Assembly (NCBI GenBank): GCA_030748735.1
Contig: JASMLK010000106.1
Span: 1 to 64,000, forward strand
Direction of reading: 5' to 3'
Length of the DNA stretch: 64,000 bases
From: Myxococcota bacterium
GTDB lineage: Bacteria > Myxococcota_A > UBA9160 > UBA4427
Shown here: in pieces, positions 29,333 through 39,589 of the stretch
Position numbering within the stretch: the first letter of the stretch is position 1
Layout: each line of letters starts with the position of its first letter
Notes under the pieces: model-generated
Database searches by the model: none
What the model saw: only the letters and a program-made list of their open reading frames with translations
What the model was told of the DNA's origin: nothing
Program-made: the position numbers and the translations under genes

Positions 29333-30919
29333 ATGGTCCGCCGCGAAGCTGCTCCCGAACCCGTCGCTCCCACACGCGTGCTGCGGCTCTGGCTCGTCCA
29401 CGCGCTCGTGCTGGTCGCGCTGGTCGCGGCGACGGGATGCTTCGGAGAACGCCACCCCGAAGTCCTGGTCATCGTCAACAGCGAAAGCCCGACGTCCCTG
29501 GCGATCGGCCGCTACTACGCCGAGCTGCGGGGCGTGCCCGCGGGCAACGTGGTGGAGCTCGCGATCTCCCTCGACGACCCCACCCTCGCGGACGCCGCGC
29601 AGGAGACGGTCAGCGCCGAGCAGTACCACGAGCTGCTGCGCGAACCCATCGAGCGCTATCTCGAAGAATACGACCTGCGCGACACGATCGAGATCATCGT
29701 CACGACCAAGGGCATCCCGCTTCGCATCGACGGCAAGACCGCGACGATGGAGCACTGGCTCAACGTCACCACCCAGGCCGCTGTCGACGCTGAGCTCTCG
29801 CTGCTCTTCAGCGACGCAGCGGGTTCGGCCGGCATCAGCCAATCCATCAACCCGTACTTCGACGCGCGGGTGTCGTTTGGAACGTTTCGCGAGGAGAACC
29901 CCGACAGCCCCCTTCGCTACATGGTGGCGAGGCTCACGGGGTACGCGAACGAATTCGATCGCGAGACCCAACTCCCGGTGGACGTGAAGCGCTTGATCGA
30001 CGGCGCCAACGGACCGGCGATCGTACCGGGCGATGCGACCTGGTTGGTCGATGAGGACCCTTCGCGCGGGCCCGGGCACGCGATTGCGAATCGCATCTGG
30101 CTCGAAGCCACCGCCAGCATCCTCAGCGCGATGAAGCTGCCCGTGACCCACGATCGCGAGAACGAATTCGTGTCCGATCGCGCAACGATCGTTGGCTACA
30201 CGTCCTGGGGCAGCAACGATGGCAACGATGCGGGCAAGCCCTACTACGGAGAGATCGATGGGGACCTCTATCCAGGCACCTTCGGCCCGCGCAGCATCGC
30301 GGTCGACCTCGTGAGTACCGGGGGGCGCACCTTCACCCATCCACCGAAGTACGGGCAGTCACTCACCGCCGACCTGGTACATCTCGGCGCGAGTGGAGCG
30401 ACGGGGCACGTCTACGAGCCGGCGTTGTCGGGCGTCCCGCGCCCCCACATCCTGCTCCCCACCTACGCGTCGGGCGTTCGCGCCGTCGAAGCCTTCTACC
30501 GCAGCATCCCCTACCTCGGTTGGATGAATATCTACGTCGGGGACCCGCTGATGACGACCCCCGTGCCGCGTATCCGCCCGGAAGGCGACCGCGACCGCGA
30601 CGGCGTCCCCGACGAAAACGACAACTGCACCGAGGTTCCGAACCCCGAGCAGCGCGACACCAACGCCGATGGCTTCGGCAACCTGTGCGATCCCGACGTC
30701 GACGGCGATGGCCTCGTGACGACGTCCTGGGGCGAGATCTACCCCCTCACGCGTCGAGGGGACGTCGAGTGGATCGCGATGTCTTCACAGAACGGCCCCT
30801 ACGACCCCAACTTCGATCTCGACGGAGACGGTGACGTGGACGGCGACGACATCACGATCGCCCACATGACGCTCTTCATGCCGCCGGGCCCGAGCGGTCA
30901 GGCCGAAACCAGACGCTGA
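29333..30919 (+). CDS. TIGR03790-like secreted lipoprotein with Ca-binding (TSP3/dockerin-like) tail
   Basis: VAATGCFGERHPEVLVIVNSESPTSLAIGRYYAELRGVPAGNVVEL; C-term DRDRDGVPDENDNCTEVPNPEQRDTNADGFGNLCDPDVDGDG...DLDGDGDVDGDD. Confidence 0.85.
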   Translation: MVRREAAPEPVAPTRVLRLWLVHALVLVALVAATGCFGERHPEVLVIVNSESPTSLAIGRYYAELRGVPAGNVVELAISLDDPTLADAAQETVSAEQYHELLREPIERYLEEYDLRDTIEIIVTTKGIPLRIDGKTATMEHWLNVTTQAAVDAELSLLFSDAAGSAGISQSINPYFDARVSFGTFREENPDSPLRYMVARLTGYANEFDRETQLPVDVKRLIDGANGPAIVPGDATWLVDEDPSRGPGHAIANRIWLEATASILSAMKLPVTHDRENEFVSDRATIVGYTSWGSNDGNDAGKPYYGEIDGDLYPGTFGPRSIAVDLVSTGGRTFTHPPKYGQSLTADLVHLGASGATGHVYEPALSGVPRPHILLPTYASGVRAVEAFYRSIPYLGWMNIYVGDPLMTTPVPRIRPEGDRDRDGVPDENDNCTEVPNPEQRDTNADGFGNLCDPDVDGDGLVTTSWGEIYPLTRRGDVEWIAMSSQNGPYDPNFDLDGDGDVDGDDITIAHMTLFMPPGPSGQAETRR

Positions 30920-32599
30920 TCAGCCAGCACTCGGCTCGGCGTCGGCCGCGCTCTCTTCGCGAGACAGCCGGTAGAGAAAGAAGAGCGGAAGCGCGACCGC
31001 GACCACGCTTGCCCCGAGGTATTCGACGGGCTCACGATAGAACACCAGCGCGTTCGCGAGCCACAACACGCAAGCCGACACCAACGCGACTTGTAGCTCC
31101 GGCCGCCGCGCCGCCAGCAACGCCCCGCAGACAAAGAAGCAGTAGTAGTAGTTGGCGGGGTCCGAGAGCAGCGGAATCAATGCGAAGCCGAGCGCCGCAG
31201 TTTCATGGGGTTCGAGTCGCTGGGCAGCGCGCCAGAACCAGTACAGGCCAGGTGCGACGAACAACAGTTGGCCTCCGCGAATCGCGAAGGGTAACCAGGC
31301 CGGCGACCACGAAGTCAGGATCGCCGTGCCTTCGGCGTCGGTCGCGAGGTGCCCCGTCCCCACCATGATGCTGCGCCAGATCAAAGACGACAGACCGAGC
31401 TTGTTCAGCGACTCGTGCGCGGTGAAGACCGACATCTTCTCGTAGAACTCCGCGAACGCCGCAAACCCCCAGGCGCTCGACGCGATCGCAAAGATGAGCA
31501 GCGCAGCGCCCGCCACGACCGCGCCGACACCCAGAGCCACGGCGCGCGCGCGTGCGCCCTCATCGCGATTGACGCGATTGGCGCGAAGCCAGGTTCCAAC
31601 GCCGAAAGCGGCGATGAAGATCCCCGGAAAGATGCGCAAGAGCGATGGCAGTGCGAGGACCGCCCCTCCGGCCGCGTCCTTCTTCCTGTAGACCAGACAC
31701 AACCCCAGGATCACGCCGAAGAACCACAGGTTGCGAAGGAAGGAGTCGCCAATCCAGCCATAACCCCAGTGCGTCCCCGTCCCCCAGACGATCGCCGCGA
31801 GCGCGGCCACCTCCAACCCGAACGCCCAGACGATCGCAAGGAGCGCAGCGACGATGAGCAGCCGATCGGCGCGGATCAACCACGCGAAGCCGGCGTCGTC
31901 GACGGCAACCCGCGACGTCAACGCGCCACCAACCGCTGTCCAGATCGGGGTCGGGTTGTAGCCGTGATCGAAGAACGTCGCGTGCCAGTGCTGCTTTACG
32001 AAGCGGTCGTTGAACCAAGCGACGTCGTGGGCGAAGTCTCGCCAACGCGCGTCGCTGAACTGCGCGCGGCACTGCCGCGCGGCCGCCAGCGCCGTGTCGG
32101 GCGTATGGAATCGCAGCGTACGCTGATCGCGCACCCTGGGCAGATCGAACCGCGACTCCACCCCCGACTCGATCAACGCCATGAGCGTGCAGTGATAGAG
32201 ATCGAAGTGGCCGACTTCCGAGAAGTACTTCGAACCCATGTAGTAATGGAAGACGTCGGTGTCCTTGAACCCGACACCCGGCTTCGAGCGAAAGAAGTCG
32301 TAGTAGACCGCGAACGACGAAACGGCCACGACCAGCAACAACCCCACGCGCACGGAAGCCCGGCGGCCCTCGAGCGCCCCCCTGTCGGAACGCGCGCGCA
32401 GCCATGCAACGACGACCACGAGCCATGCCGAGACCGCAATTGCGAGTCGCCATCCCAACATGGTGCGCTCTAGGCGCATCGCTTCCTCGAGTGCGCGTGC
32501 ATGGGGGTCGACGGCTGCTCCTGCGACCAGCGGGACGAGCAGGCACAAGAGCCCGAACGCGAAGCCGGCGCCGAGCACCTTTGGTTCAGTCCGCTGCAT
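30920..32599 (-). CDS. Polytopic membrane protein (GT87/DUF2029-like)
   Basis: 559 aa, about 10 hydrophobic segments, KDTDVFHYYMGSKYFSEVGHFDLYHCTL. Confidence 0.7.
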   Translation of the reverse strand: MQRTEPKVLGAGFAFGLLCLLVPLVAGAAVDPHARALEEAMRLERTMLGWRLAIAVSAWLVVVVAWLRARSDRGALEGRRASVRVGLLLVVAVSSFAVYYDFFRSKPGVGFKDTDVFHYYMGSKYFSEVGHFDLYHCTLMALIESGVESRFDLPRVRDQRTLRFHTPDTALAAARQCRAQFSDARWRDFAHDVAWFNDRFVKQHWHATFFDHGYNPTPIWTAVGGALTSRVAVDDAGFAWLIRADRLLIVAALLAIVWAFGLEVAALAAIVWGTGTHWGYGWIGDSFLRNLWFFGVILGLCLVYRKKDAAGGAVLALPSLLRIFPGIFIAAFGVGTWLRANRVNRDEGARARAVALGVGAVVAGAALLIFAIASSAWGFAAFAEFYEKMSVFTAHESLNKLGLSSLIWRSIMVGTGHLATDAEGTAILTSWSPAWLPFAIRGGQLLFVAPGLYWFWRAAQRLEPHETAALGFALIPLLSDPANYYYCFFVCGALLAARRPELQVALVSACVLWLANALVFYREPVEYLGASVVAVALPLFFLYRLSREESAADAEPSAG

Positions 32600-33488
32600 C
32601 GAGCAGGGTCATCAGGCTCGAGGTGTCGAGGCGACCGCCGCCCCTTTCCTGAACACGCTCGTAGAACTCGTCGACGAGCCGGGCCACCGGAAGCTCGGCA
32701 CCGACCTCTCGCGCTTCGTCGAAGGCGATCGCGAGGTCCTTGCGCATCCAATCCACCGCAAAACCGAAGTCGAACTCACCGGCCAACATCGTGAGCGCGC
32801 GGTTGTCCATCTGCCAACTCTGTGCGGCGCCTTTCGAAATCACCTCGACGACCCGCGCTCCGTCGAGCCCGGCGCGCTTCGCGAAGTCGAGGCCTTCGGC
32901 CAACCCCTGCACGAGCCCCGCGATACAGATCTGGTTCGCCGCCTTGGTGAGTTGTCCCGAACCCGCCTCGCCCATCAACGAGTGCATCTTCGCGTAGCAG
33001 TCGAACCAATGACTGGCGCGCGCGTACGCGGCGGCCTCGCCGCCGACCATCACGGTGAGGGCACCGCTTTCGGCACCCGACTGTCCGCCCGAAACCGGTG
33101 CGTCGAGAAAGGCAACACCCTTCTCTCTCGCCGCAACAAGGAGTTCGCGCGCGAGCCCCGGCGAAGCCGTCGTGTGATCGACGAGCAGACCGCCTTCGCC
33201 CATCGCACCCAACGCACCACCCTCACCCAACGCGACTTCGCGTAGATCCGCGTCGTTTCCGCTGCAGATGAAGACGGCTCGAGCCCCATCGACCGCGCCG
33301 GCGGGGGTGTCGGCCAGTCGCCCTCCGAACTCCTCCACCCAACGCTCGGCCCGAGCAGTGGTTCGGTTGTAGACGCTGACCTCGTGACCCGCTCGCGCGA
33401 GATGCCCGGCCATCGGATAGCCCATCGTACCGAGGCACAAGAAGGCGAGGCGTTCGGCGGGCATCGAGGGTTCAGTCATGCTTGTCAC
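32586..33488 (-). CDS. NAD(P)-dependent beta-hydroxyacid dehydrogenase (3-hydroxyisobutyrate dehydrogenase-like)
   Basis: AFLCLGTMGYPMAGHLARAGHEVSVYNRT, FLDAPVSGGQSGAESGALTVMVGG, GSGQLTKAANQI. Confidence 0.93.
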   Translation of the reverse strand: MTSMTEPSMPAERLAFLCLGTMGYPMAGHLARAGHEVSVYNRTTARAERWVEEFGGRLADTPAGAVDGARAVFICSGNDADLREVALGEGGALGAMGEGGLLVDHTTASPGLARELLVAAREKGVAFLDAPVSGGQSGAESGALTVMVGGEAAAYARASHWFDCYAKMHSLMGEAGSGQLTKAANQICIAGLVQGLAEGLDFAKRAGLDGARVVEVISKGAAQSWQMDNRALTMLAGEFDFGFAVDWMRKDLAIAFDEAREVGAELPVARLVDEFYERVQERGGGRLDTSSLMTLLDAAD

Positions 33489-33533
33489 GCCTTCGGGTTT
33501 CCGCGAGAAGGGCTCGAGACTTCGCGCGGCTTG

Positions 33534-34616
33534 CTAGAAGACCCATTTCCAGCCCGTGCTGAGCGTCCAGTCGCGCTCGACCTGTGGCCCCACCAGCTTC
33601 TGATAGACGGGCCACGACGCTTCGAGGGACAAGCGCTGCTCACCCTTGAAGGGCAGCGCGATGTTCAAGCCCGGCGAAAGCGACAGGCGTTGGCCCCGCG
33701 TCCGGCTGCGCAGAGAAGCCAGGTGGTCATCGGGACCCACGACCTTGTCACCGCGGTGGCGCTTCCAGCGATCGTATCCGATGCGCAGCGACGCACTCAG
33801 CTGCTCGACGATGTCGTGAGCGAGCCAGCCCGAAAACGAAAGCACGTCCCCGTGCCGGTAGTGGCGGGGATTGTCCTCGACGCCGATCGAACCGTTGCCA
33901 TGCACACCCCAGCCGAGCCCCTCCCACGAACCCGAGTACGTGAGCCCGGCGAGTAGCGCGACGCTGCGGCTACCGGTCTGCATGGATCGTGGAAGCAACA
34001 CCTTGCCGCTGTCGCCGTCACCCGGAATGTCGTCGCGCTCGCTGATTTCACCAGTCGGCAGGCGCAGGCCGGCGAACAGATCGAGCGCCTCTTCGCCTTT
34101 CGTCATGAAGGGAAACATGATGGCGATTTCGAGATCACCCAGACCCGAAGAGCGGGTCGTGTAGCGGTCGCCGCCCCCGTCGAAGCTTCGCGTGCGCATT
34201 TCCCGTTCGATCAGCGGGAGCATCAACGAAAGGGTCAGCCGCTTGAATGGGGCGTAGCGGACACCAAAGGTATGGACGTCGCTATCGAGGCGCGTCGGCA
34301 CCTGGGTGATCGACGCAGAGCTGGCGTCGCTGGTGTCGACGCGATCGGTGCCATCGCGCAACCCACGGCCTTCTTCGCGCCGATAGGCATAGGAAAGCGA
34401 CCACTCGCCCTTTTCGAGGGGCAGGTCGTAGTGCACGCCATGAGGAACCGCGGGCCGTGCATACGCCACGCCAGCACCAACGACCAAAACAGCGAAGAGC
34501 ATCGCCGCCAAACACGAAAGCAGTGCAAACAGGGCGAACCCGGTGAAACGCTCATGTGTGGCGATGCTTCGTCGGTTCACGCGGCGCAAGCTAGACAAAG
34601 GGCCGGAATGCATCAA
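33534..34616 (-). CDS. Outer-membrane beta-barrel-like protein
   Basis: N-terminal hydrophobic signal; alternating beta-strand pattern; C-terminal aromatic ...WTLSTGWKWVF. Confidence 0.65.
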   Translation of the reverse strand: MMHSGPLSSLRRVNRRSIATHERFTGFALFALLSCLAAMLFAVLVVGAGVAYARPAVPHGVHYDLPLEKGEWSLSYAYRREEGRGLRDGTDRVDTSDASSASITQVPTRLDSDVHTFGVRYAPFKRLTLSLMLPLIEREMRTRSFDGGGDRYTTRSSGLGDLEIAIMFPFMTKGEEALDLFAGLRLPTGEISERDDIPGDGDSGKVLLPRSMQTGSRSVALLAGLTYSGSWEGLGWGVHGNGSIGVEDNPRHYRHGDVLSFSGWLAHDIVEQLSASLRIGYDRWKRHRGDKVVGPDDHLASLRSRTRGQRLSLSPGLNIALPFKGEQRLSLEASWPVYQKLVGPQVERDWTLSTGWKWVF

Positions 34617-35485
34617 TACGAACCGCGGCGCAGGGCAGTTGCGAAGTCTTCTTCGAGGCGAGACACATCACCCCGGTAGATGCGGCGCACGGCATCGGCC
34701 AGGTCGCCCGTTCGCGCGACACGGCGACACAGGTCGCGCAGACGCCGGTCGCCACGCACGCTTGCGAGATAGTCGATGAAGGCATGGGACTGCAGATAGG
34801 CGAGCTGTGCATCGCGGGGTGCGAGGTGCCCGAGTGCGCGCGAACTCAGTTGCGCCAGGCTGAAGAGCTGTTCCTGCGAGGCGATCTGACGAAGCACACG
34901 CTTCTGTCCGGGGACCAGGTGGTGCAAACCGAGCGCCCGCGCTTCGAACCATTCGGCCACCCCCTCGTTGAACCATGCGGGCAGCGCGACACGCGGAAGC
35001 GCCTGATCGAAGGCCGCGTGCACGAGTTCGTGATGCAACACGCGTATCAGGGCATTGGTCACCTGGGTATCGCCTCGCACGTGAATCGTCCCGCCGTAGA
35101 ACCCCGCGGCCGGAAAGCGAAACAAACCGGTGAAACGCTCGGCGAACACATCCGGGTCGTGAATCGTGACCACGATGGCGTCGCGCGGGCGCAAGCCGAT
35201 CGCGGCTTCGAGTCGGCGGTACGCACCCTCGAGCACGTCGAGTACCTGCTTTTCGAACCGGCGCGATCCGTAGAAACCCGAAGTGCGATCGATGTCCACG
35301 TCCTGATAGAGGACGAAGTGGGAGGAACGGCGCTCTTCATATTCGCCATCGGCGCCGCGGCCCGCGGTGGCGATGGCGGCAGCACCGGGCACCACGGCGA
35401 TCAGCACGAGCAGAGTCGCAAGCGATCGCAGGGGACCTCTCGTGCCCCTGCGCATGCGCACCACGCTCATCCACCACTTCTGCAT
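34613..35485 (-). CDS. Peptidase MA-like metallohydrolase, secreted
   Basis: ALIRVLHHELVHAAFDQALPRVALPAWFNEGVAEWFEA (HExxH plus downstream Glu). ORF opens at 35554; M at 35485 plausible. Confidence 0.8.
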   Translation of the reverse strand: MQKWWMSVVRMRRGTRGPLRSLATLLVLIAVVPGAAAIATAGRGADGEYEERRSSHFVLYQDVDIDRTSGFYGSRRFEKQVLDVLEGAYRRLEAAIGLRPRDAIVVTIHDPDVFAERFTGLFRFPAAGFYGGTIHVRGDTQVTNALIRVLHHELVHAAFDQALPRVALPAWFNEGVAEWFEARALGLHHLVPGQKRVLRQIASQEQLFSLAQLSSRALGHLAPRDAQLAYLQSHAFIDYLASVRGDRRLRDLCRRVARTGDLADAVRRIYRGDVSRLEEDFATALRRGSY

Positions 35486-35603
35486 CGACCGCTCCGCCTC
35501 GGCGCAAGCTGCGCCGTCACCATTCGCCCGTCGTTGACGATGGAAAGACGCCATGATCGCACGCCGTGTTCAACGACGCAGAGCGTTTCGCAGGCTGCCG
35601 GGG

Positions 35604-35933
35604 CTAGAAGGCGCCGAAGGTGAGCAGGCTGAGCGCAGTTCGGCCGGCGTTCTTCAGAAATTCGGCCATTTCGGCCATCGCCCTGGCCCGCGAGCCCTGG
35701 GGATAGAGGTCGGGGCAAAGGCGTTCCCGGCGCTCGTCGAGCCGCGCCATCTGCTGGAGCGTGGCGCTCGCCCACGCGGCGTTTCCCCGCTGCTTGGCCA
35801 TTTCGACCGAAGCGGCGTGGACTTCGAGCTGCTTCGCAATCCTTCGACACTGACCGCGATTCGGTTTCTGCACGGCGCCGGCCGACGTGGCGACCAGCAG
35901 ACCGAGTGCGAGCGAGATGATCATCAGTCGCAT
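35604..35933 (-). CDS. Small secreted hypothetical protein
   Basis: MRLMIISLALGLLVATSAGAVQKPNRGQCRRIAKQLEVHAASVEMAKQRGN; signal peptide. Confidence 0.65.
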   Translation of the reverse strand: MRLMIISLALGLLVATSAGAVQKPNRGQCRRIAKQLEVHAASVEMAKQRGNAAWASATLQQMARLDERRERLCPDLYPQGSRARAMAEMAEFLKNAGRTALSLLTFGAF

Positions 35934-36022
35934 CGCCTTCCCTCCCCGACCCCGGTTCACGGGTCAGGCTTCATATCGGCCGGCCCTGCACATGAATGAA
36001 GGGGGGTAATGCCCTGACTCGG

Positions 36023-36036
36023 GGCCCCGTGGGGCC
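36023..36036 (-). terminator. Possible GC hairpin between gmc gene 3' end and downstream small gene
   Basis: GGCCCC-GT-GGGGCC palindrome just past the GMC stop; no T-tract, so weak. Confidence 0.25.
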
Positions 36037-36066
36037 AGGCAACCGCCCCGCCGTGGCCGGTCGAGA

Positions 36067-37620
36067 CTACAGCGACTCGAGAATCCGCTGGGTCGCCCGA
36101 TGGGCGAGCGCCATTCCGGTGAACATCGGGTTCACGGACGGGCAGCGCGGGAAGATCCCGGTGTCGGCGATGTAGAGGTTGTCGAGGTCGTGGCAGCGCC
36201 CGAACTCGTCGACCACGCCGAGGCTCGAATCACCGTGCATCCGGGTGGTACAGAACGCGTGATTGCCGGCGCTGATGAGATCGCGCGCCTTGATGGGATG
36301 GGTCTGCAGCACACGCGCGTCGTCGAGGGAATGCATTTCTGGCGGGAGCCCCATCACGCCGGGGATGATCTTGCGCGCCCCGGCCGCGAAGAAGAGCTCC
36401 GCAATCACCCACAACGCGTGGGTGAGGATCTTCACGTCCTCGTGGTGAAAGTTCCATTTCAAGCGCGGCTTCATCCCGCGCCGGCGGGCCTTCACCGTGC
36501 CGAGTGATCGATGGGTGGAGCCGATCGCATCCCAGTTCGCGAGATAGGGCAAGTCGTGGAAGCGCTCGAGCAACGCCTTGCCGAAGCCCGGCATCCGCAC
36601 GGCCGACACCGGCGGCGGTGCCCAGAGGGTTTCGAGTTTGAAACCGTCACGCAGGAATTCGAGGGACTGCCAACCCTGTGTCGCGCCGAACTGCGGATTC
36701 ACGACGTCCGGAAAGATGCCCGCAACCGCGACACCCGGGTGAAACTGCAGATTCCTTCCGACCTGGCCCGAGCGGTTCGCGAGATCGTCGCTGCGCTGCA
36801 AAAGCACCGGCGTCGCCATGCAGCCCGCGGCCAGCACCACGGTACCGGCGCGCACGCGAAAGCGGTGCCCAGGGCGGCCCGTCAACGGCTCGACCACCTG
36901 CCCTTCGACTCCCGTCGCGCGCCGCCCTTCGTGGAGCACGCGCTGCACCTGCACCGAGGTCAGCACCCGGGCACCGAGGCGCATTGCTTCCGGGATGTAG
37001 CTGATGTCCATGCTCTGCTTCGCACGCGCGCGACACCCGGTAAAGCACTCGCCCGAGCCCTTGCACCCGCGCACGTTGCGCGCGATGGGCTCGCTCGAAT
37101 AGCCGAGCTTGTCACATGCTTCCTTCATCAACAGGTTGCGGCGCCCCTGCACGTTTTCCGGGGTCGGCGCGATACCGAGGAACTTCTCGACCGCGTCGAA
37201 GTGGGGATCGAGGACCTCGCGACTCGTGTGTTCGAGTTCGAAGAACTCCGCCCATTGGTCGAAGATGAAGGCGGGAGGACGCACGCAGATCGCCGAATTC
37301 ACGAGCGACCCGCCGCCGAGTGCGATCGCCTGCATGGTGGGCAGGATCGTCCCCTCGGTGCGGCGCAGCCCCGCTTCGCGCATCGTGCGCGCCATCGAAA
37401 GGCTGCCTTCGAACTCGTAGTCCTGCGGCGTGAAGGGAGGCCCTTCTTCGAGCAGGATCACCGAACGGCCGGCCGCGGCGATGCCATGGGCGACGACCGC
37501 ACCGGAGGGCCCGGAGCCCACCACGAGCACGTCCGCCTCTTCTTCGAAATCACCGTCGTACTGCGCGTAGACGCGCAAGCCGTCGTTGCGCGCAGCCGCG
37601 ATGGTTCGCGGTGCACTCAT
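36067..37620 (-). CDS. GMC family FAD-dependent oxidoreductase
   Basis: EADVLVVGSGPSGAVVAHGIAAAGRSVILLEEG; GSLVNSAICVRPP; C-term NLYIADTGIFPRCPSVNPMFTGMALAHR. Confidence 0.93.
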   Translation of the reverse strand: MSAPRTIAAARNDGLRVYAQYDGDFEEEADVLVVGSGPSGAVVAHGIAAAGRSVILLEEGPPFTPQDYEFEGSLSMARTMREAGLRRTEGTILPTMQAIALGGGSLVNSAICVRPPAFIFDQWAEFFELEHTSREVLDPHFDAVEKFLGIAPTPENVQGRRNLLMKEACDKLGYSSEPIARNVRGCKGSGECFTGCRARAKQSMDISYIPEAMRLGARVLTSVQVQRVLHEGRRATGVEGQVVEPLTGRPGHRFRVRAGTVVLAAGCMATPVLLQRSDDLANRSGQVGRNLQFHPGVAVAGIFPDVVNPQFGATQGWQSLEFLRDGFKLETLWAPPPVSAVRMPGFGKALLERFHDLPYLANWDAIGSTHRSLGTVKARRRGMKPRLKWNFHHEDVKILTHALWVIAELFFAAGARKIIPGVMGLPPEMHSLDDARVLQTHPIKARDLISAGNHAFCTTRMHGDSSLGVVDEFGRCHDLDNLYIADTGIFPRCPSVNPMFTGMALAHRATQRILESL

Positions 37621-38282
37621 GGCGGCGACTCCGCGACTTCCTGAGACGTTTCGGCGTAGAGGTGATGCACGGGGCCCTCGAGATCGACCGGGGTTCCGTC
37701 ACTCGGCGGTGTCAGGTCTTCTTCGCTGAGTGCGATCATGTCGGGGTGCGCGCCGATCTTCGGGTACAGCAGGTCCGCCTCGACGATCGGGCTGTCGAAT
37801 GCGTACGGGGCGAGGCGAAGGCGCCGCAGCACCTCGGGATGCCCCAGATAACCCATCGTGAGTACCGCGCGCAGGGCGGTAAAGACGAGCTGCCGCGCGA
37901 AGTTCGGGCTCGACGACCAGCCCTGCAGCACGATCTCACGCTGCTCGATGCTCAACGACGAAAAGCGTTTCCCACCATTCCAGCCCGGCGCGGGGAAGAA
38001 CATCGTCACGTGTTCGAACAGGGCGAAGAGCGCGCGAATCTGTCGGCGCACGCCCGGCTCGATCGCAGAGAGGAAGCGGTCTGCGTAGCCGGGAAGGTCG
38101 GCGTCGAGGCCCGAAAACGGTATCGCGCCGCCAGCGGGGAACATCACCTCCGCGGTCGTTTCGATCAGCGCGACTTCGCGCGGCACGAGGATCTCGAACT
38201 CGCGATCCGGTTTCGCGTACCCGAAGAACGCCCTGCGCACGAGCAGGGCGAGCAAAACGAGGACGACGATCAAAACCGACAC
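37617..38282 (-). CDS. Small-subunit-like partner of GMC oxidoreductase (gluconate 2-dehydrogenase subunit 3-like)
   Basis: N-terminal TM; FLSAIEPGVRRQIRALFALFEHVTMFF...FARQLVFTALRAVLTMGYLGHPEVLRRLRLAPYAF; overlaps the GMC gene by 4 nt. Confidence 0.65.
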   Translation of the reverse strand: MSVLIVVLVLLALLVRRAFFGYAKPDREFEILVPREVALIETTAEVMFPAGGAIPFSGLDADLPGYADRFLSAIEPGVRRQIRALFALFEHVTMFFPAPGWNGGKRFSSLSIEQREIVLQGWSSSPNFARQLVFTALRAVLTMGYLGHPEVLRRLRLAPYAFDSPIVEADLLYPKIGAHPDMIALSEEDLTPPSDGTPVDLEGPVHHLYAETSQEVAESPP

Positions 38283-38326
38283 GCGCGGATGATACCCGCT
38301 GCTCTTCGATCGTCAGCGGGCGTGCA

Positions 38327-39589
38327 TCAACCCGCTGGCTGGGACAGGCCGTTGACCCAGGCATAGGCGCGATTGTCACAGTCCTGCAGGCTCGCGACCT
38401 CGAGTCCGAGTTCGGCGGTGGTCTGCGCGATGGTGTCGAACTCCGCACGCTCGATCTGCAGCGCGAGATCGAAGAGCCGCCCCAGCACACCTTCGTGCTT
38501 CAAGAGCGCCGCCTGTACTTCGTCCGAAAGATTCAGGCCCGGGATGATCTCCTCGATCGGCTGACCGAGCAGGACGTCGATCATCGAGAGCATCCCCACC
38601 AGGAAGGCCGAACTGGCCTGGGTCGGGGTGACACCGCCCTCGACCAGTTCTTCGGCAACGAGTTCCATGACGCACCCGCGGTGGGTCGCGGTCTGGAGCA
38701 GCGGGTCCTGCAGCGCGTCTTCGTCGCCTCCGGCATAGAGCAGCATGAAGAGCCAGCGCCGCAGGTTGTCGCGGCCGAGATAGACCACCGCGTCCTCGAT
38801 CCGCGCGATCTTGGACACGGGCGAGAGCGCCGCCGAATTCACCAGCCGCAGCAGGTTCATGCTCAAGCTCGGATTGCGCTTGAGCACTTCAGCGATCTCG
38901 GCGTTCTCTTCGCCGGTGACGAGCTTCTGGATCAGCGTCAGCACCTCGAGGCGCGCGGGGTCGGCGTTCTCCCCTTCGAGGATCTGCGGTGTCGAAAAGA
39001 AGTAGCCCTGGAACAGATCGAAGCCGAGGGACAGGCAGTATTCGAAGGCCTCGCGCGTCTCGACCTTCTCTGCGAGCAAGATCACGTCGTGCTTGCGGAG
39101 TTTGCGAACGACGCTGCGCCAGCGTACACGCGGGATCTCCATCAGATCGAGCTTGATGTAGCGCGCGATCGAAACCATTTCGGCCCGGTAGTCGTCCTGG
39201 ATCCAGTCGTCGAGCGCGATCGCGTAACCCATTTCGTCGAGTTCGCTGCAGCGCGCGGTCAGCTCCTCGTCGATCTCCACGTTTTCGAGCACCTCGATCA
39301 CGACGCGCTCGCGCGGCAGCGCCTCGATGAGGTCGCTCTTGACCATCGAGCCCACGACATTCAGGAAGCCGAGGTGATTGCCGAGCACGCGATCGAGCCC
39401 CATCGTCATGAAGGTGTTGACGATTACCCGAAGCGAAGCCGCCCCCTGCTCGGCATAGACCGCCGCATCAGCCGCGGCCGACGCCCGAAACAACAGCTCG
39501 TACGCGATCACGTTCTGGTCGCGATCGAGGATCGGCTGTCTTCCGACGAAGATTTGCGATTCCTGGGTCACGCTGGGCGTCTTCCGCAC
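38327..39589 (-). CDS. EAL-like/HDOD domain protein (YuxH-type signalling protein)
   Basis: IFVGRQPILDRDQNVIAYELLFRAS...IALDDWIQDD...KLDLMEIP...FDLFQGYFFSTPQ; HDOD-like NPSLSMNLLRLVNSAAL. Confidence 0.92.
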   Translation of the reverse strand: MRKTPSVTQESQIFVGRQPILDRDQNVIAYELLFRASAAADAAVYAEQGAASLRVIVNTFMTMGLDRVLGNHLGFLNVVGSMVKSDLIEALPRERVVIEVLENVEIDEELTARCSELDEMGYAIALDDWIQDDYRAEMVSIARYIKLDLMEIPRVRWRSVVRKLRKHDVILLAEKVETREAFEYCLSLGFDLFQGYFFSTPQILEGENADPARLEVLTLIQKLVTGEENAEIAEVLKRNPSLSMNLLRLVNSAALSPVSKIARIEDAVVYLGRDNLRRWLFMLLYAGGDEDALQDPLLQTATHRGCVMELVAEELVEGGVTPTQASSAFLVGMLSMIDVLLGQPIEEIIPGLNLSDEVQAALLKHEGVLGRLFDLALQIERAEFDTIAQTTAELGLEVASLQDCDNRAYAWVNGLSQPAG

